From the NCBI RefSeq assembly GCF_017695965.1, contig NZ_JAAORM010000002.1:558001-622000 (forward strand): DNA of 64,000 bases, written 5' to 3'. The notes beneath the pieces were generated by a model that made no database searches, had not been told where the DNA came from, and worked only from the letters and a program-made list of their open reading frames with translations. The translations under genes and the position numbers were made by a program. Source of the stretch: Prochlorococcus marinus CUG1416 (GTDB lineage: Bacteria; Cyanobacteriota; Cyanobacteriia; PCC-6307; Cyanobiaceae). Below, piece after piece: positions 37,424 through 48,400 of this stretch (the first letter of the stretch is position 1; every line of letters begins with the position of its first letter).

Positions 37424-39382
37424 ATGAGTAATTACTCTATAGAAAAAATAGATAATAAAAATAATTTTAAAATTGAATATAAATTAATTAATAACAAGGA
37501 GTTATTAAAATCAAGACTAACCGAAATCCCAAAATCATCTGGTTGTTATCTTTTTAAAGATATAGATAATAATTTACTTTATATTGGTAAATCCAAAAAA
37601 CTACGAAGTAGAGTTAGTAGTTATTTCAATAATTTTTCAGATTTAACTCCAAGATTAAGTTTGATGGTTCGTCAAATAACTGAAATAGAAATTATAGTCA
37701 CAGATAGCGAATATGAAGCACTAAATTTAGAGTCAAATTTAATAAAAACAAACAAACCATACTTTAATATTCTATTAAAGGATGATAAGAAATATCCATA
37801 TCTATGTATAACTTGGAGTGAAAAATATCCTCGAATATTTATTACACGAAGAAGAAGAAATAGAAATAATTTAGATAGATATTATGGACCTTATGTTGAT
37901 GTAGGATTATTAAGGAGAACATTATTTACGATAAAAAAAATATTTCCACTTAGACAAAGACCAAGGCCAGTCTATAAGGATAGAACTTGTTTGAATTATT
38001 CAATAGGAAGATGTCCAGGTGTTTGCCAAGAAGTAATATCATCTGACGATTATAAAAAAATAATGAAACAAGTTTCTATGATATTTCAGGGAAGAAATGA
38101 TGACTTAGAAATATTTTTACAAAAAAAAATGCTGCAATTTTCAAATGATTTAGATTATGAGAATGCAGCAAAAACAAGGGACCAAATTTCAGGTTTGAAA
38201 TTATTAACTGAATCACAAAAAATATCAATACCAGATTCATCAATTAATAGAGATATATTTGGAATATTTTCAGAAAAGAATGTAGCTAGTATACAAATTT
38301 TCCAAATGAGATCTGGTAAGCTCATTGGGAGAATTGGCTATAGTCAAAAATTAAATAATGAAGATGAAAATCTTATTCTACAAAGGGTATTAGAAGAGCA
38401 TTATATGAATGTTGAAGGAGTAGAAATACCATCAGAAATTCTTATTCAATATAACCTTCCAAAACAAACCACCATAGAGGATTGGTTAACGGAGCTAAGA
38501 AAAAAGAAAGTAAAAATAATAATCCCAAAAAGAAATAAAAAACATGAAACTGTTGAGATGGTTTTAAAAAATGCGAAATTAGAATTAGATAGAATATTAA
38601 ATGGGATACAAGATAATGAATCAGCAATTGAGGATCTTGCCCAAATACTTGAATTAAGCGAACAACCTAAAAGAATTGAAGGTTATGATATAAGTCATAT
38701 TCAAGGTACAGACCCTGTAGCATCACAAGTCGTTTTTATTGATGGTATACCTTCTAAACAGCATTATAGGAAATATAAAATTAAAGATCCAAACGTTTTT
38801 ATAGGACATAGTGATGATTTTGCTTCGATATATGAAGTAATACATAGAAGGTTTAGAAAATGGTCAAGATTTAAAAAAAGCGGAGGTGATTTTTCAATAT
38901 TAAATGATAAAACGAATAGCAAATTAGACAATGAACTTCTATCAGATTGGCCTGATTTAATAATGATTGACGGAGGTAAAGGGCAGTTAAATGCAGCTAT
39001 TAAAGCATTAAAAGAATTAAATCTTGAGGAAGAAGTTACTATATGTTCATTGGCAAAAAAACACGAAGAAATATTTATTCCAGGTTTTAAAAAGTCTCTT
39101 GATACTGATGAAAATCAAAAAGGAGTTCTTCTATTAAGAAGAATAAGAGATGAAGCTCATAGATTTGCATTATCTTTTCATAGAGACAAAAGATCTAAGA
39201 GAATGAATAGATCACAATTATCCCAAATCAGTGGATTAGGGCCATCAAGAATAAAAGAATTGCTTGAGCATTTTAAATCAATAGACGCGATAAGAATAGC
39301 TAGTAAAGAGGATTTATCAAAAGTTAAAGGACTTGGAAAAAATTCAGTAAATGATATATATAAATATTTTCACGAGTTATAA
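37424..39382 (+). CDS. uvrC: Excinuclease ABC subunit C
   Basis: The 652-residue nuclease of nucleotide excision repair has an N-terminal GIY-YIG domain (SSGCYLFKDIDNNLLYIGKS), a four-cysteine-like block in TCLNYSIGRCPGVCQ, the UvrB-interaction motif DYENAAKTRDQ, an RNase H-like 5' incision domain (IEGYDISHIQGTDPVAS), and C-terminal helix-hairpin-helix repeats (ISGLGPSRIKELLEHF). It makes both cuts around DNA damage loaded by UvrAB, important for a surface-dwelling phototroph. About 25 residues precede the core. Confidence 0.96.
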   Translation: MSNYSIEKIDNKNNFKIEYKLINNKELLKSRLTEIPKSSGCYLFKDIDNNLLYIGKSKKLRSRVSSYFNNFSDLTPRLSLMVRQITEIEIIVTDSEYEALNLESNLIKTNKPYFNILLKDDKKYPYLCITWSEKYPRIFITRRRRNRNNLDRYYGPYVDVGLLRRTLFTIKKIFPLRQRPRPVYKDRTCLNYSIGRCPGVCQEVISSDDYKKIMKQVSMIFQGRNDDLEIFLQKKMLQFSNDLDYENAAKTRDQISGLKLLTESQKISIPDSSINRDIFGIFSEKNVASIQIFQMRSGKLIGRIGYSQKLNNEDENLILQRVLEEHYMNVEGVEIPSEILIQYNLPKQTTIEDWLTELRKKKVKIIIPKRNKKHETVEMVLKNAKLELDRILNGIQDNESAIEDLAQILELSEQPKRIEGYDISHIQGTDPVASQVVFIDGIPSKQHYRKYKIKDPNVFIGHSDDFASIYEVIHRRFRKWSRFKKSGGDFSILNDKTNSKLDNELLSDWPDLIMIDGGKGQLNAAIKALKELNLEEEVTICSLAKKHEEIFIPGFKKSLDTDENQKGVLLLRRIRDEAHRFALSFHRDKRSKRMNRSQLSQISGLGPSRIKELLEHFKSIDAIRIASKEDLSKVKGLGKNSVNDIYKYFHEL

Positions 39383-39470
39383 ATATTAATTAATTTTTGA
39401 AAAATAGATTTATAGATATTGTTAAATATAACTATATTAAAAATATATATTTATAAATTAATCTAGTAAT

Positions 39471-40037
39471 TTGGCAGCTGAAGCATATCTCTGGTTTAAA
39501 TCACTTCACATAATTGGGGTAGTCGTTTGGTTCTCCGGACTTTTTTATTTGGTAAGACTTTTCATATATCATGAAGAATCTAAAAATATGGATAATGAAT
39601 TAAAAATTGCCTTTAATAAACAATACTCCTTGATGGAAAAACGGCTGGCGAATATAATAACAACTCCTGGGATGATATTAGCTTTAAGTATGGCTATATG
39701 CATGGTTATTATGCAGCCAAGTTGGTTAAGTGAGAAGTGGTTGCAAATTAAAATTTCTTTTGTTTTGGGATTAGTAATTTATCATTCCTATTGTTACAAA
39801 ATAATGTATTCATTACAAAATGGTACCTCGACCATTTCAGCAAAAAACCTAAGATTATTAAATGAATTGCCAACTTTATTATTATTCATAATTGTACTTT
39901 TAGTTATTTTTAAAAATAATTTTCCAACCAGTGTTGCTACATGGAGTGTAGTTGGACTTGTTATTTTCATGTTGGCTTCAATACAGTTATATGCAAAGAT
40001 TAGAAAGAAAAATGAGAATTCATTAAGTAATGAATAG
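39471..40037 (+). CDS. hemJ: HemJ-type protoporphyrinogen IX oxidase
   Basis: The 188-residue membrane protein has four hydrophobic segments and the UPF0093/HemJ pattern: LWFKSLHIIGVVVWFSGLFYLVRLFIYH and PSWLSEKWLQIKISFVLGLVIYHSYC. The histidines in these helices are the haem ligands in studied members. It oxidises protoporphyrinogen IX, a step shared by haem and chlorophyll synthesis. The start is TTG. The stop overlaps the PHP-domain gene start by 8 bp. Confidence 0.88.
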   Translation: MAAEAYLWFKSLHIIGVVVWFSGLFYLVRLFIYHEESKNMDNELKIAFNKQYSLMEKRLANIITTPGMILALSMAICMVIMQPSWLSEKWLQIKISFVLGLVIYHSYCYKIMYSLQNGTSTISAKNLRLLNELPTLLLFIIVLLVIFKNNFPTSVATWSVVGLVIFMLASIQLYAKIRKKNENSLSNE

Positions 40038-40677
40038 GGAAGACTTAATAAAATTAACTTCCAATATTAATAAATATAGTTGTCCTAAAAATATTAATTT
40101 TCACTGTCATACAAAATTTAGTGATGGAAGTCTAGAACCCTATGAACTTTTAGAACAAGCTTATAAAAATAACTTGAAATTTTTATCAATAACCGATCAT
40201 CATACAATTAAAGCTCATGAATATATAAAAACAAATAATATACTCACAAATTATCCTAAAGATGCATTTACATTGATTTCGGGAATAGAAATTAATTGTT
40301 TAATTCTAGGATGTTTAGTACATGTAATTGGATTGGGAATAGATATAAAAAGCAGATACCTTAATCCCTACATCCTTGGAGAATCTCCAATAGGTAATGA
40401 TTTAAATATCAAATCAGTTATTAAAGCAATAAATTTAGCTGGTGGTTTATCATTTCTTGCACATCCAGCGAGGTACAGGATTCCCTTTTATAAATTAATT
40501 CCAGAGGCAAAAATACAAGGTATTGATGGAATAGAGGTTTGGTACGATTATGAACTTAATGAAGTATGGAATCCTAGTTTATTTGTCTGTTCAGAAATAG
40601 ATAAATTAGCAAATAAATATTCAATGCTAAAAACATGCGGAACAGATAGTCATGGACTTTCACTCTTAGGCAGATAA
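40030..40677 (+). CDS. PHP-domain phosphoesterase
   Basis: The 215-residue protein has the PHP metal-binding motifs: NFHCHTKFSDGSLEPYELLE, SITDHHTIKAHEY, FLAHPARYR and a terminal CGTDSHG. These ligate two or three metals for phosphoester hydrolysis. Relatives include the TrpH/YciV 5'-nucleotidase/exonuclease (RNase AM) group. Cyanobacterial members are shorter, as here. The substrate is not known. It overlaps hemJ and converges on cobN. Confidence 0.78.
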   Translation: MNREDLIKLTSNINKYSCPKNINFHCHTKFSDGSLEPYELLEQAYKNNLKFLSITDHHTIKAHEYIKTNNILTNYPKDAFTLISGIEINCLILGCLVHVIGLGIDIKSRYLNPYILGESPIGNDLNIKSVIKAINLAGGLSFLAHPARYRIPFYKLIPEAKIQGIDGIEVWYDYELNEVWNPSLFVCSEIDKLANKYSMLKTCGTDSHGLSLLGR

Positions 40678-40678
40678 T

Positions 40679-43600
40679 TCAGAATTCGTTTTTTTCAATT
40701 TTTGAATCAGTATTAATAATTATATTCTTTAAATTTTCAATGACATCAGAAGAACAATTATTCCACATTTTTCTATTGACAATTTCAAGAAATCTTTGTG
40801 CAATATCTCTTAATGCCCATGGATTATTCTCTAGAAAGAAATTCTTAAGATCCCTATCACATAACCATGATTTATAAACTTCCTCATAACACCAATCTGA
40901 TACTACTTCAGTAGAAGCATCAAAAGCATATAAGTAATCTAGTGTAGCTGAAAATTCAAAAGCTCCTTTATAACCATTATCCTTCATTCCATTTATCCAT
41001 TTAGGGTTAAGAATTCTTGATATAACAACTTTATTAATTTCATCTTGTAATTTTGAAATTTTAGATAATCCAAATTTAGATAAATCACCATGATACATTT
41101 CCGGTAATTTACCGCTCAATTTTTTTACTGCTGAAGATAAACCACCTTGAAACTGATAATAGTCATCAGAATCTAAAATATCATGTTCCTTATTATCTTG
41201 GTTATGAACAACTAACTGTACATTTTTAAGAGCGTTTTCTAATGATTTTTTGTCCTCTATCGGCTCAAGATTATCACTGTAAATCCACTTACTCCAATTA
41301 AGAAAAGATTCGCCAAAATCATCAATATTTTCCCAATTAGAATTTGAAATTAGTTCTTGTAGACCAGCTCCATATGAACCCGGCGCTGAACCGAATATAC
41401 GATTAATTGGATCACCATCCTTTAATGCTGCAGCAAGAGGATTGAATTTATCATTCTCATTAAGATTAGAAATAAGATTTATTGCTTTAGAAGTTAATTT
41501 AACTAACTGAGGAAATGCATCTCTAAACATTCCCGAAATCCTTAATGTAACGTCTACCCTTGGCCTATCGAGAACAGATAAAGGGATGATTTCTAAATCA
41601 ATTACTCTTCTTGAGGGTCCATCCCAAATAGGTTGTACGCCTAATAAATATAATATTTGACAAATATCTTCTCCACCATTTCTCATTGTAGATGTTGCCC
41701 ATACAGATATTGCTATATTTTTTAAATCTTCTCCATTGTCTTGTTTGTATAAATCAATTATTTGAGAAGCAGATTTACAACCAACACTCCATGCTGATTC
41801 AGTTGGCAGTCCTCTCGCATCAACTGAAAAGAAATTTTTACCAGTAGGTAAAGCTTCTGTTTTACCTCTCGTAGGGGCACCGGATGGACCACTGTTTACA
41901 TATTTACCATTTAATGAATTAATAAATGATGATTTTTCATTATATGAAGAATTAATGATTGGATTTAGGATCTCATTTTTTAATAATAAAAAATAATTAT
42001 TGTGTTTCTTATCATTAAAGAAATAGTCTATTATTTGCTGATTTTTATATTTTTCTAGATTTTTTATATTGGTTTTATTTTTGTAAAAAAACAAATATAT
42101 TAGATATTTTGCTTGTTGTTCTAAAAACTCAATAGCCATTCTAAAATTTAAAATTTTTTTGTTTGAAAAACTCAATAATATTTTTTTATCCTTTTCAGTT
42201 AACTTTTGATCATATTTATTTGTCCAAGGATTCAAATCTAGTTTTAAATTTTTGGCTATATATTGAACAACACCAATTCGGCGGGCATTTGGCACTCTAG
42301 CAATACACAAGAATAAATTTATTTCATTAATATCATTCTGCCTATTGCCAAAAACATGTAATCCTGTTCTGATTTGAGATTCTTTAATTTTGCAAAGAAA
42401 GGAATCAATTTCTTCTATTTGATTATTTTTATTCATTAAAGTAATTTCACTAAAATCTTTTTTAATTAATTTAAAAATGGATTTTTCTATTATTTCAATA
42501 CGATTAGAATTTAATAATTTTGCTTCAAAATATTCGTCTAAATAATTTTCTAATTTTGAATATTTTCCATATAATTCTGATCTATCCAAAGGTGGAGTTA
42601 AATGATCAATAATTGTGGCAGCAGTTCTTCTTTTAGCTTGGGATCCTTCGCCAGGATCATTTACGATAAAGGGATATATGTTAGGTATAGCTGGACAAAT
42701 AATATTTGGGAAACATTTATTGCTGAGACCTATAGATTTGCCAGGTAACCATTCAACAGTCCCATGCTTACCAATATGGCATATAGCATTTGCATTAAAA
42801 ACTTTTTCAATCCAAAAATATTGTGCTAAGTATCTATGGGGAGGTGGAAGATCAGGCGAATGAATATCTCTATCAGTGAAAGAGTCATAACCTCGTTGAG
42901 GTTGAATCAATAATGTTATTTTTCCAAATCTAAGACCATTTATTGAGAATCCTTTATTATCAAGGTCGATGGCATCAGATGGTTTGCCCCAACGATTAAC
43001 AATAATATTTTTAGGATCAAGTTCTAAATTTTTCCAATATTTTAAATATTCACTAAGTGGTAAGTAATCTAATGGTTTATTATTTTGAGATTCAATATCA
43101 TTAGTTCTAGTTTTTATAAGAATTGACATTAATTCCGAAGAATCTTGTGGATAATTACAAGATCCAAGGTCATAACCTTCTTCTCTTAACCAGTTAAGAA
43201 TATTTATTATCGAAGTTGGTGTATTAAGACCAACACCATTACCGATTCTTCCATTCTTTACTGGATAATTACTTATAACTAAACAAATTCTTTTATCAAA
43301 ATTATTAAGTTTTTGAAGTTTCACATAATTTGTCGCAAATTTTGAAATCCATTCAATACCTACTTGATCAGCTTTGTAACTAGTTATTTCACTATAAAGT
43401 GTATTTTTCTTTGAAATTATTTCTTTAAATGCAGAAGGACAGGTAGTAATTCTGCCATCAAATTCGGGAATGATTATTTGCATTAATAAATCAGATGAAT
43501 TCATTCCAATTGATGAATTTAACCAATTTTTTCTTGATATATTAGAAGAAAGAAGCTGTAAAATAGGGATTTTAAGAGAAGTAAAAATATTTGTTGAATT

Positions 43601-44416
43601 TTCAATTAAATCATTATTTTTGATTTGAGATGAAGAAAAGGAAGTTGTGGTAATTATTATTTTAATATCTTCTTTTTTAAAAATTTCTATTAATTTCTTT
43701 TGAATAATATGATCTTTTAGAGTTGATATAAAAAATGTTTTAGGGGATAGTCCGCATTTTCTTAACTGCAAGTTAAGTTTTTCGTTTACTTCAATTTCAT
43801 TAGCCAAAAAAAGCGATTTATAGGATATTATTCCTATCTTTTCACCTTTTTCAATTTTCCAATCATATAAATAAGGATCTGCATAATAAGAAATCTTCAA
43901 AAACTCATCAGGAATTAATGTTTCATCTATCTTTAGATAATTTAAACAATTGAGAAATTTCCTATAATTATCCAGTCCTCCAGATCTTAGTAATTTAGAA
44001 ATATTTAATGCTACATCTTTATCTATACTACTTGTTTCAGATAAGGAGACTTCCTGGTCAAGGGTACCTGATAGGATTACTAGCTTCCTTTTTTTATCAA
44101 ATGCTTGCCAATTTAAAAGTTGTTCAATTCCATAGTTCCATGTACCTTTATCTCCAAATAACCTTAGTACGACAACTTTTGCATAATTAATTGTTTTTAG
44201 TAGATAATTATCTACTTGAGCTGAGGAATTTAAATTAGAAATTTCTAAAGCTCTAATATTATTTTTTAATGAAGTAAATTCTTTTTCTAACAATAAGTTT
44301 GATAAGAGATTTAAATCAGCTTTGACACTTGTTATAAAAATAAAATCTGCAACTGGTTGCTCTATTAAATCATCCTTATTCTTTTCATTTCCTGCTATAT
44401 TTAATATCCTGTGCAT
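40679..44416 (-). CDS. cobN: Aerobic cobaltochelatase subunit CobN
   Basis: The 1245-residue protein belongs to the CobN/ChlH-BchH chelatase large-subunit family. It has CHIGKHGTVEWLPGKSIGLS, ICPAIPNIYPFIVNDPGEGSQAKRR, GCKSASQIIDLY, and GLQELISNSNWE. CobN inserts cobalt into hydrogenobyrinic acid diamide in B12 synthesis. The magnesium-chelatase paralogue ChlH is closely related; the N-terminal region with QPVADFIFITSVKADLN and the overall length favour CobN. In cyanobacteria the ATPase partners are thought to be ChlI and ChlD. It fits with the cobU and metH genes in this window. Confidence 0.92.
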   Translation of the reverse strand: MHRILNIAGNEKNKDDLIEQPVADFIFITSVKADLNLLSNLLLEKEFTSLKNNIRALEISNLNSSAQVDNYLLKTINYAKVVVLRLFGDKGTWNYGIEQLLNWQAFDKKRKLVILSGTLDQEVSLSETSSIDKDVALNISKLLRSGGLDNYRKFLNCLNYLKIDETLIPDEFLKISYYADPYLYDWKIEKGEKIGIISYKSLFLANEIEVNEKLNLQLRKCGLSPKTFFISTLKDHIIQKKLIEIFKKEDIKIIITTTSFSSSQIKNNDLIENSTNIFTSLKIPILQLLSSNISRKNWLNSSIGMNSSDLLMQIIIPEFDGRITTCPSAFKEIISKKNTLYSEITSYKADQVGIEWISKFATNYVKLQKLNNFDKRICLVISNYPVKNGRIGNGVGLNTPTSIINILNWLREEGYDLGSCNYPQDSSELMSILIKTRTNDIESQNNKPLDYLPLSEYLKYWKNLELDPKNIIVNRWGKPSDAIDLDNKGFSINGLRFGKITLLIQPQRGYDSFTDRDIHSPDLPPPHRYLAQYFWIEKVFNANAICHIGKHGTVEWLPGKSIGLSNKCFPNIICPAIPNIYPFIVNDPGEGSQAKRRTAATIIDHLTPPLDRSELYGKYSKLENYLDEYFEAKLLNSNRIEIIEKSIFKLIKKDFSEITLMNKNNQIEEIDSFLCKIKESQIRTGLHVFGNRQNDINEINLFLCIARVPNARRIGVVQYIAKNLKLDLNPWTNKYDQKLTEKDKKILLSFSNKKILNFRMAIEFLEQQAKYLIYLFFYKNKTNIKNLEKYKNQQIIDYFFNDKKHNNYFLLLKNEILNPIINSSYNEKSSFINSLNGKYVNSGPSGAPTRGKTEALPTGKNFFSVDARGLPTESAWSVGCKSASQIIDLYKQDNGEDLKNIAISVWATSTMRNGGEDICQILYLLGVQPIWDGPSRRVIDLEIIPLSVLDRPRVDVTLRISGMFRDAFPQLVKLTSKAINLISNLNENDKFNPLAAALKDGDPINRIFGSAPGSYGAGLQELISNSNWENIDDFGESFLNWSKWIYSDNLEPIEDKKSLENALKNVQLVVHNQDNKEHDILDSDDYYQFQGGLSSAVKKLSGKLPEMYHGDLSKFGLSKISKLQDEINKVVISRILNPKWINGMKDNGYKGAFEFSATLDYLYAFDASTEVVSDWCYEEVYKSWLCDRDLKNFFLENNPWALRDIAQRFLEIVNRKMWNNCSSDVIENLKNIIINTDSKIEKNEF

Positions 44417-44488
44417 TTTTATATATAAATAAGGTTTAGAATAAGTAAGTAGGATAAAACAAGTTTACCTTAATTAAATAAATTGAAT

Positions 44489-45400
44489 ATGCATGAATTT
44501 CTTCCATATGCCTGGTTCGAAGGTAAATGTATTCCATTTAAAGAAGCAAAAATATCAATAGCTACTCATGCACTACATTATGGTACTGCTGCATTTGGAG
44601 GAATGAGAGCTATACCTAACCCAACAAATAAAGAAGAATTCCTTTTATTTAGAACTGATAAACACATAAAAAGATTATCTCAAAGTGCAAAATTACTCTT
44701 AACTGATATTTCTGAAGAATATATTTTTAAAGCCTTAGAGGAAGTTATAAAAAGAAACAAGCCAGAAAAACCTATTTATATAAGACCATTTGTATATACA
44801 AGTGATTTAGGTATAGCTCCAAGGTTACACAATATTGAAACAGATTTCTTTATTTATTGTATTGAACTAGGAGATTATTTATCCCCAGATGGTGTTTCTT
44901 GTAGAATGAGTAGTTGGACTAGACAAGAAGATAGATCTCTCCCATTGAGAGGAAAAATAAGTGGAGCTTATATTACTAGTTCATTAGCTAAAACGGAAGC
45001 TAGTTTATCGGGTTTTGACGAAGCCTTGCTATTAAATTCAAGTGGTAAGGTAAGCGAAGCTAGTGGTATGAATTTATTTGTTGTAAGAAATGGAGACTTA
45101 ATCACTCCAGGTGTTGATCAAGATATCCTTGAGGGGATTACTAGAGCTAGTGTAATTGAATTAGCAAAATCATTTGGAATAAATGTAATTGAAAGACCAG
45201 TTGATAAAACAGAATTATTAATAGCAGATGAAGTTTTTCTAACTGGTACAGCAGCAAAAATTACACCAGTTAAAAAAATTGAATCAACTGAATTAAATGT
45301 TAAAAGACCAATAATGAATAAGTTAAAAAATAAGCTTATTGAAATAACAGAGGGTCGTTCTCAAGACTATGATAATTGGGTAACAAGAATTTCAATATAA
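44489..45400 (+). CDS. ilvE: Branched-chain amino acid aminotransferase
   Basis: The 303-residue fold-type IV PLP enzyme begins MHEFLPYAWFEGKCIPF and has ALHYGTAAFGGMRA, the Schiff-base lysine in RGKISGAYITSSLAK, and EASGMNLFVVRNGDLITP, with the cofactor-phosphate loop at LTGTAAKITPV. It transfers amino groups to make valine, leucine and isoleucine, the last after ilvA. I use the ATG at 44489 rather than the TTG two codons earlier. It lies 19 bp upstream of metH. Confidence 0.93.
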   Translation: MHEFLPYAWFEGKCIPFKEAKISIATHALHYGTAAFGGMRAIPNPTNKEEFLLFRTDKHIKRLSQSAKLLLTDISEEYIFKALEEVIKRNKPEKPIYIRPFVYTSDLGIAPRLHNIETDFFIYCIELGDYLSPDGVSCRMSSWTRQEDRSLPLRGKISGAYITSSLAKTEASLSGFDEALLLNSSGKVSEASGMNLFVVRNGDLITPGVDQDILEGITRASVIELAKSFGINVIERPVDKTELLIADEVFLTGTAAKITPVKKIESTELNVKRPIMNKLKNKLIEITEGRSQDYDNWVTRISI

Positions 45401-45419
45401 AAATCGATTTTTAATCAAA

Positions 45420-48400
45420 ATGGAATCTTTCAGAACCTATCTAAATAGAGACGAAAAACCATTAATTATTTTTGACGGGGGTACTGGAACATCTTTTCAG
45501 AACTTAAATCTTACTGCAGATGACTTTGGAGGAAAGGAATTAGAGGGATGTAATGAAAACCTTGTTTTGTCATCACCAAAGGTAGTTGAAAAGGTTCATA
45601 ATTCATTCTTAGAAGCAGGTTGTCATGTTATAGAAACTAATACTTTTGGAGCCTCATCAATAGTTCTTGAAGAATATGATATTGCGGACAAGGCTTATGA
45701 GATAAATAAAAATGCAGCTTTAATAGCTAAAAAAAGTACTGCCAAATATTCATCAATTGATAAACCAAGATTTGTTGCTGGTTCAATTGGACCAACAACT
45801 AAATTACCTACATTAGGACATATAGATTTTGATGAATTAAAGCAATCATATAAAGAACAAATATATGGTCTTTTAGATGGAGGAGTTGATCTTCTTTTAA
45901 TAGAAACTTGCCAGGATGTTTTGCAAATAAAATCTGCCTTATTAGCCTCAAAAGAAATACTTGAAAGTAAAAATGTTGATATACCTATAATGGTCTCTAT
46001 AACAATGGAAACAACAGGCACTATGCTTGTTGGATCTGATATAGCATCAGCATTAACAATATTAGAGCCATTTAATATAGATATCCTTGGACTTAATTGT
46101 GCAACTGGTCCAGAACAAATGAAGGATCATATTAAATATTTATCTGAAAATTCACCCTTCGCTATAAGTTGTATTCCCAATGCAGGCCTTCCTGAAAATA
46201 TTGGTGGTGTTGCTCACTATAAATTAACGCCAATAGAATTAAAAATGCAGTTAATGAATTTTATATATGACTTTAATGTTCAATTGATTGGTGGATGTTG
46301 TGGGACGACACCAGACCATATTAAATATCTTTCTTCAATTATCGATGAAATTATAGATGTCGAACGGACTAACAAAAATGGTAAGAATTTTTCTAGCAGT
46401 TATATTCCTTCTGCGGCTTCAATATATAATTCGGTGCCATATAAACAAGATAATTCAATTTTAATTGTAGGAGAAAGATTAAATGCGAGTGGATCTAGAA
46501 AGGTAAGGGAGTTGTTAAATAACGACGATTGGGATGGTTTAGTTTCAATTGCTAAGCAACAACAAAAAGAAAATGCCCACGTTCTCGATGTAAATGTTGA
46601 TTATGTGGGAAGAGACGGAGTTAAAGATATGAAAGAAATAACTTCAAGACTAGTGACTAATATAAATTTGCCATTAATGATTGATTCGACAGATGCTGAC
46701 AAAATGGAAAGTGGATTAAAATCAGCTGGGGGTAAATGTATTATAAATTCCACCAATTACGAAGATGGAGATGAAAGGTTTGATCAAGTTCTTAATTTAG
46801 CCTTAGCTTATGGCTCAGGACTTGTTATTGGAACTATTGATGAAGATGGAATGGCAAGGAATTCAGAAAAAAAATATAACATTGTTAAAAGAGCTATTAA
46901 TAGATCCAGGGAATCTGGTTTATCAGATTATGAGCTCTTTTTTGATCCACTAGCTCTTCCAATTTCTACTGGGATAGAGGAGGATAGATTAAACGCTAAA
47001 GAGACAATTAGCGCTATCTCTAAAATTCGTGATCATTTCCCTGAAATTCATATTATATTGGGTGTTTCAAACATAAGTTTTGGTCTTTCACCATTATCTA
47101 GAATTAATTTAAATTCAATATTCTTAGATGAATGCATTAAAGCAGGATTGGATTCTGCTATCATCGCTCCAAATAAAATATTGCCATTATCAAAAATTTC
47201 TGATGAAACTAAAAAGCTTTGCTTAGATTTGATCTATGACAAAAGAGAATTTGAAGATGATATTTGTACCTATGATCCATTAGTAGAATTAACAAAGGCT
47301 TTTCAAGATTTATCTATTCAGGATTTCAAAAAAGCATCTTCAGAAAATAAAAACTTAACTCTTGAAGAAAGTTTAAAAAATCATATTATTGATGGAGAAA
47401 AAATTGGTTTAGAAGATCAATTAAATAAAGCTTTAAAAAAATATAAACCTCTAGAAATAATTAATACATTTTTACTAGATGGGATGAAAGTTGTAGGAGA
47501 TTTATTTGGTTCAGGTCAAATGCAATTGCCATTTGTACTGCAATCTGCTGAAACAATGAAGTTTGCTGTTTCAATTTTAGAACCATATATGGAAACTGTA
47601 GATGAAAAAATATCAAATGGAAAACTCTTAATTGCAACAGTCAAAGGCGATGTTCATGATATTGGAAAAAATTTGGTTGATATAATACTTACTAATAACG
47701 GTTTTGACGTAATAAATCTTGGAATAAAGCAAGATGTTTCCGCAATTATAGATGCTCAAAAGAAGCATAATGCAGATTGTATTGCTATGAGCGGATTACT
47801 TGTAAAGTCGACTGCATTTATGAAAGATAATTTGGAGGCTTTTAACAATGAAGATATTAGTGTACCAGTGATATTAGGAGGTGCAGCGTTAACGCCAAAA
47901 TTTGTAAATGAGGACTGCAGCAAAATATATAAAGGAAAAATATTGTACGGAAAAGATGCTTTCACTGATCTAAAATTCATGAATGAATATATGGATAATA
48001 AAAAGAAGGGTAATTGGTCAAATACAGAGGGATTTATTAACAATGAAGGTATAAATATTAGCTTAGCCTCATCCAAAACTAACTCTGAAGAGGTTAATAA
48101 TTCAATATCCATAAACACCGAGACTTCAACATTTAATTTAAAAGAAAATTTTATTAGATCTAAATTTATAAATGAAGAAGAACCAATTAACCCTCCTTTT
48201 TTGGGAACGAAAGTCTTATACGAGGTTGATATAGATTTAAATAAGTTAATTTTTTATCTAGATAAAAAAGCTTTATTTAGTGGACAATGGCAAATAAAAA
48301 AAGGAAAAAACCAAAGCGTAGATGAATACAATAACTATTTGGATTCATATGCAAAACCTTTGTTAGATAAATGGTTAGAGACAATTGTAGAAAAAAAACT

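Noticed and set aside
45401-45419. Possible B12 riboswitch before metH
   Set aside because: Only 19 bp separate ilvE from metH, far too short for a cobalamin riboswitch.
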